DNA from: Macrotrachela quadricornifera
Lineage: Eukaryota > Rotifera > Eurotatoria > Philodinida > Philodinidae
NCBI GenBank assembly: GCA_022393335.1
Contig: JAJEKB010001368.1
Location: 506,571-570,570 of the forward strand
Length of the DNA stretch: 64,000 nucleotides
Direction of reading: 5' to 3'
Positions 57,316 to 64,000 of the stretch are shown piece by piece (the stretch's first letter is position 1; each line of letters starts with the position of its first letter). The position numbers were made by a program, and so were the translations under genes. The notes below the pieces were generated by a model. That model was not told where the DNA came from and searched no databases. It worked only from the letters and a program-made list of their open reading frames with translations.

Positions 57316-60300
57316 ACCAATTATTTTATAATTCACTGACTATTGTACAAAATTTTTGATAATTTTAAATAAAATTATAAATTTAAAAAAATATTTTTAA
57401 TTTTATTTTATACAATATTCAAATGAGAGTAGTTTATGGTGAACGTTTCAGATCTTTTGGTTGTTCTTATCTCAAGATACGGCTATGATAAGGTTACTCA
57501 CATATATGAGCAGATTCGCCGTTCATATTTCAGGATAGAACCAAATCAAAAGACCTAAAACTTTCACAATAAACTATTCCGGTTAAAATCTATCTCTATA
57601 CAAAGTTTTAAATCCAAATTCAAAAATTAGTTTTTTCTGGTGTTCTTGAGAGGGACCACAGCATTCATTTTTCAAGAATACGGTAAAAATGCAATATTTC
57701 GACACCAATAAGCTAGCAGCATGAACTTTTTTCTAAATATTTATAAATCATTAGGATCTACATAATGCTCATCCTTTTGACTCCAAAGAGATGTGACACT
57801 TAGGAATATTCCTTTGTTAATCAAGAACTACAGAGTATCAGATCTGTCGAATGTAGCGGATGTAGCATTGTATCGATGTCGGTTTCTGTCAAATAATGTT
57901 ACACAGTCGTTAAAAAAGTTGTGACGTGGAGTAGTCTTAAATTGCATTATATTCTGAACAATATATATTATTTGTCGACTGCAATGATTCAACAATGAGA
58001 CTGATTAACGAAAAAATTGAACATTATGATTGTTTAAAACTACGAAATTCTTGTACGATGTAGTTAAATTAGAACACTAGAATTCTTCGTTTCTATAAAA
58101 GTAAATTGAAAAAGCTGAACAATAGATATATTGATAATAATCTCAATATGAGCGGCTATTGAATGATTGCATAGAAAGCAAAAAAGTATACAACATCAGA
58201 CTAATGAAACATACTTTTTTCTCGGTAGATTGTGATGATTGTAATAAAGCATTCATTGACGATATCTCAGTTTAGTCAAGCTTTATTTTGTTCATTTTCT
58301 AGCGCATGATCTAATGTTGATTGATATTTATAAAAACTATTGCTATGGTTCCTTTATGTTTAATAAATTATTCAATTGCTGTGTTCGACTATCGAATGAC
58401 ACTAGAAATCGATGAAAAAACTCTTAATCTACAATCATTTATATGATCTAGAAATAATATTTAATAATCTCAACGTATGCAAAGAAGTCGATTAATATAC
58501 ATCTCTTGCTTAGAAAGTATTATACTCATATTTTCTTACTGATATGTATATTTTTGCAATAGAATTCATAAGAAGATTGGTGCATATATAATCGATCCTT
58601 AAGGATAAATTTATTTATTCAGAAATAGTCTTGTTGAAAAGGATGAAGATGAACATTGAATGAAGTCTCATCAGATTAGTTGATGTGAAAGCATATCATT
58701 CATTATACACATAGATTACGTGCGAAATATAGACTTCTACCATTGCGTTTGCATCAGTTGAAATCGTCAACAAAATGACAGGTAAATTTTGTACATTGAA
58801 TCGGTAACCACGTCTATTTCAATATTAGTGATTGTAACGTTTAGTATGCAATTTCATCATAATCTGATGCAAATACTTTAAATTCATCTTACATACTCTG
58901 GAAAAAAGGCAGATATCGACATCTAACACTAATTCTTTTCTTCTTCTTTTTTTTTGATTGGTGTTTTATCGTCATTGTATTTTTGTCTTTCTCGTATTTT
59001 TTTTCTATACCTATAATACACATCCCATGCTTGTTCTGTTCTGTTCTGTTCTTTCATAAGTTTGGTTTTTTTCTTCGTTGCAATGAATGTAGTATCTTAC
59101 AATCACACAGCCATGAAGTGCATGGAAATTAACAGAATATAGATGACGCACACCTGACTTATTTGCGCTCCCACGTAATGTTGGTTTTTTCTTTGAAAAA
59201 TGATTTATTGTTCGTCATTAGTTTTATCTTAAAATTTTGCTTTTTTCTATTGTTGTTAAGAGTTCATACGCACAACTATGGCCACCAACAAAGCATCAAA
59301 AAAGAAAAAGTAAGTGAATATTTTCGTATGTTCTCAAAAATAAAACATTCTTTATCCATTGAAAAGCTAAGAGGATTATTCAAGAAACTTGTTTTTTCAC
59401 TTTGTATCCTGACACAATGATGACTGTTTTTCTGCTGCTTTTCATTTCATTATTTGTTCATATTGAAGAACTATCATTATTGGAACATATATATAGTCAC
59501 ATATTCATTTTTCGACTATTAAAAACTAACTATATAGTAGTGAGAGTTAATAGGATTTCCTTACAATCAGAAATTTATGGTCTTTTTGCATCTGAATCGA
59601 AATTTTCTTTTAATGTTACGATCTTTTTATATGTCAGTTTATATAATGAATTTTGTCCAATAAGTTATTCTGTTTATGCTTACGTTTGCATATCAACTGA
59701 ATTGTGTTCGAAGTCCTTCACGACTTAAAATACATACAGAATAGGCCTTAGAAATGTTTATTTTGTTTAAATTAAAATCTATATTAACATCTGATTTTAT
59801 CAGGAATTTAACATTGTGTTCTACAGTATTGAATGTACTTCTAAAAATCGAATACTTTGTGATAAAGTCTAGCTTCATTTTTGCAACATACTACATTCAA
59901 TCGAAGTGAAGCTCTTTTCACAAATATTAAATATTGCTTAGATGTGGAATTTTTTTCCTTTCGAAATATATTATTTTTATGATCCTAAATCGAAAAGCAA
60001 GTATTCTTCAGAATGTATTCCGTATTTCGCCATTTTTGCGCATACAAGGAACAGAATAAAAGAAATGGAAACGGCATATCCTAAATAGTATCTAAGATCT
60101 GTAATATCGGTTTCAGATCAATCAAACGTAGTATCTCAAGAAAATAAGAGTTGTTTATAGTTCTTGAGACGCCTGTATATGTTAGAAAGAAGGATGGTAC
60201 AATGTCGAGTGTAATTCAAATCTTAGTCTATTATTTAATATTTACTTGTGCTAAGATTTTTGGAATTTTTCTTTGAGACATTCTTAGAAAAAACGCTAAA

Positions 60301-60445
60301 ATAAGAGAGATACTTTTAATAAACGAAAAAACTTCTGAGCTTATGTATGAATAGAACACCAAATTTTGTTTTTAAACAACTAAATGTAATTCGCACTAAC
60401 TTTTTAAAGTAGATATGTAAAATAAATTATCGCACTCTGTTGTAG
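57316..60445. other. Intergenic, with a small hairpin repeat
   Basis: No supported gene. A hairpin MITE-like sequence lies at 57428-57580. TTCTG units repeat near 59033-59053. Frames at 59163-59728 have no domain. Unrecognised 5' exons of the MAPKAP kinase should lie at the right end. Confidence 0.45.
57428..57580. repeat. Hairpin repeat (about 150 bp), MITE-like
   Basis: AGTTTATGGTGAACGTTTCAG at the left is inverted at the right as CTAAAACTTTCACAATAAACT. The arms (about 42 bp) also share GATCTTTTGG / CAAAAGACC. No target duplication was confirmed. Confidence 0.6.
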
Positions 60446-62225
<1,780 letters not shown>

Positions 62226-63669
62226 TGAAGAAAAAAAATAACAACCAACTACTGAATAGATATATCTGTTTGTTTCTTCTTCGATTATTTTTATCCATAT
62301 GACGTTGAGAGAAGATTAGAGTGATGATCTTATTGTTTTTACTTTAAGTCTTGAAATCAAAAATTTGACATTTTCATTAAACTATTTTAGATATTCAAGT
62401 AATTCTTTTTTCTTAGTATAAATAAAATAATTCACGTGCGGATACGTATGGAATTACCAATCTACGATAGAATCTTCTTGATGAAATTGAAAAATACTTG
62501 TGACTTTCTTTGGTATACTGATGGATCGTAAAAAAGAATCTAAAATAGAATTAATGTAAAGTCATAAACAGATCTGTCATCTTTTATCTTTTAATTCCTT
62601 TAAGTAATGACTTAATGTGTGAACTTCATAAGAGATGCATACCCTGCAATATCACTTGGACGTGTAAAATAAGTGTCGTCTGTTTTAAAATATATTGTAC
62701 GTCACTATTTCTGCAATAACTTGACTATGGTAAGTGCTGCAGAACCGTAATGTTCATTAATCAATAAAGAACACACGGAAACTTCTTTTTCTCGAATACT
62801 GTACAAGACAAGATTGTTTAAAATCAGCCATCTAAACAAAATATATTGAAAAAAAATTCTTATTTTATCATTTGTGGAATAAGAATTTTTATTGCAACGG
62901 CTGTATAATAAAAGTCAGATCTGCATATTAGTCATTTGAGATAGAATGTTTTAAATAAATTTTAAAAGAGAGTATATCTTGATATATTGCTCTGAAAAAA
63001 CAAAATATTCTTAAAATCAACGTTTTTACATCAGTCAAACATGTTAAAAAATATTGAATGAAATCAAAATTATACAAGGATATATTTTAGCATACTAATA
63101 AGAGAGGAGAGATATCCATCATACCTCAAAACATGCCACTATCGCATTGCAGCGATTTTTAGAAAAGTTGTTGTTACCACGACGGTATTCGAAAAATTGT
63201 TCGAAAATCTCTGACTATGATTGTACTGAACAAGCATTGTTTTGATTAATTCATAAGATTCATTCAATCTCTAGATAGGACGCTTGTAGACACTCAAATT
63301 TCTGTGCAAATTCATGCGAGTTTGCATTGTTCTAAAAACATCGTCTGTTAGAGTTTATTCATTTTATATATTTTGTATTTGTATAATGAGGCTAAAGAAG
63401 ATTTGCTGATAAGTTTTTAATCATTATCTTTACTCTGACATATTTCTTCAAATCTTAAGAGAATTTTTCTATTTTTATATAATCGAATATAATATCGATC
63501 ATTTTATTGAACTGCAGAATTTTTATGAAGTGACCTGTTTATTTTAAAATTGAACGAACAAAGAAAGCCAAACAAAAAAGAAAAACTAAAGGTTAAGATG
63601 AGAAAATAATTTGTTAGTTTATGAAAAATTGTTGTAATTAGTAATATATTGTTGTCGTTATCATGGTAA
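62226..63669. other. Intergenic between convergent genes
   Basis: 3' flanks of the kinase (+) and of the last gene (-). No coding frame or repeat that I can support. ATTAAA- and AATAAA-type signals are present but not assignable. Confidence 0.4.
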
Positions 63670-64000
63670 CTAGTAAAAATAATTGCGGCGTTTGGTATCT
63701 TTTTCTTCTCGACGAACTTGATTTAAAAGAGCACGTATGGCTTGCTCATTCAACATTTGCCTATCAGATTCATGTCGGAGGTGAAATTCATCATCTTTAT
63801 TGTTAAGGATATGGCGGAGCGATTGCATATCTTCATCAGCATCTATATCTTCAAATAAAGACGCTTGAAAATAACCTTTTTTTCTTCGAGCAGCCTCCAC
63901 ATATGATGATGCCTCATTTGCATCAGCTGCGTCGAACAACTTCCGAGCGATCATCTGTTCGTTTGAATCCAATAGTGTCTCCTCACGGCCGTCTTGATAA
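63670..64000 (-). CDS. C-terminal end of an unrecognised charged protein, partial
   Basis: The frame is open from the window edge to the TAA at 63670-63672, about 109 residues. An internal ATG at 63955-63957 is not needed, because the frame continues upstream. It is hydrophilic and mostly helical: ARKLFDAADANEASSYVEAARRKKGYF, an acidic turn (FEDIDADEDM), then a long charged helix (LRHESDRQMLNEQAIRALLNQVRREEKDTKRRNYFY) that looks coiled-coil-forming. Codon use and the balanced charge pattern suggest a real gene. No family is recognised. Confidence 0.6.
   Translation of the reverse strand, partial: YQDGREETLLDSNEQMIARKLFDAADANEASSYVEAARRKKGYFQASLFEDIDADEDMQSLRHILNNKDDEFHLRHESDRQMLNEQAIRALLNQVRREEKDTKRRNYFY

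Noticed and set aside
59163..59728. Two overlapping hydrophobic frames
   Set aside because: Composition follows T-rich DNA; no GT/AG pattern joins them into a gene.

Overview
This window looks like nuclear DNA of a bdelloid rotifer (an Adineta- or Rotaria-like animal). The evidence is: about 70% A+T; genes with many short introns (roughly 50-85 nt) and GT/AG borders; a TPR protein fused to an arginine ADP-ribosyltransferase domain; an orphan rhodopsin-like GPCR; intron-poor genes of families that are mainly fungal, plant or bacterial (SRPBCC protein, SABATH methyltransferase, PF13469-type sulfotransferase, M28 peptidase, plant-type GH35); and a dense mix of many different, mostly decayed DNA transposons. 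The species assignment is inference.

Layout. 1-394 (-): start of a secreted protein with a hedgehog-type Hint domain, cut by the window edge. 3474-7180: a transposon cluster, with a dead mariner whose left inverted repeat was split by a hAT-like element, directly next to a long-TIR element. 7686-8255 (-): SRPBCC protein. 8256-12396: gene-poor, with dispersed repeats and a G-rich tract. 12397-13495 (-): neuronal-calcium-sensor-like EF-hand protein in seven exons. 14529-15939: a 1.4 kb fold-back palindrome. 16769-17731 (+): GPCR copy 1. 21202-23485 (+): ART-TPR protein. 26990-29444 (+): RBR-type E3 ubiquitin ligase in six exons. 32505-34171 (-): M28 zinc aminopeptidase with a PA domain. 35741-38386 (-): GH35 beta-galactosidase containing a 400 N gap with a local inversion. 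40714-41676 (+): GPCR copy 2, almost identical to copy 1.

The right third is rich in broken genes. There are two adjacent fold-back elements (42605-44170), a SABATH methyltransferase pseudogene (44878-45915), an HExxH metallopeptidase-like pseudogene carrying two hAT MITEs (47457-49433), and a 4.3 kb long-TIR transposon with transposase-like and envelope-like remnants (50473-54745). Intact genes then resume: a sulfotransferase (56086-57315, +), a MAPKAP kinase (60446-62225, +) built from eleven recognised exons including two of 7 nt, and the C-terminal end of an unrecognised charged protein (63670-64000, -).

The genes do not form a pathway. Two themes stand out. One is turnover by many small non-autonomous DNA transposons, with target duplications that can be read directly. 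The other is a set of extremely small exons (7, 7, 13 and 20 nt) that open-reading-frame searches miss. The GH35 gap is the clearest assembly problem: reversing one short segment restores an open frame through the catalytic domain.
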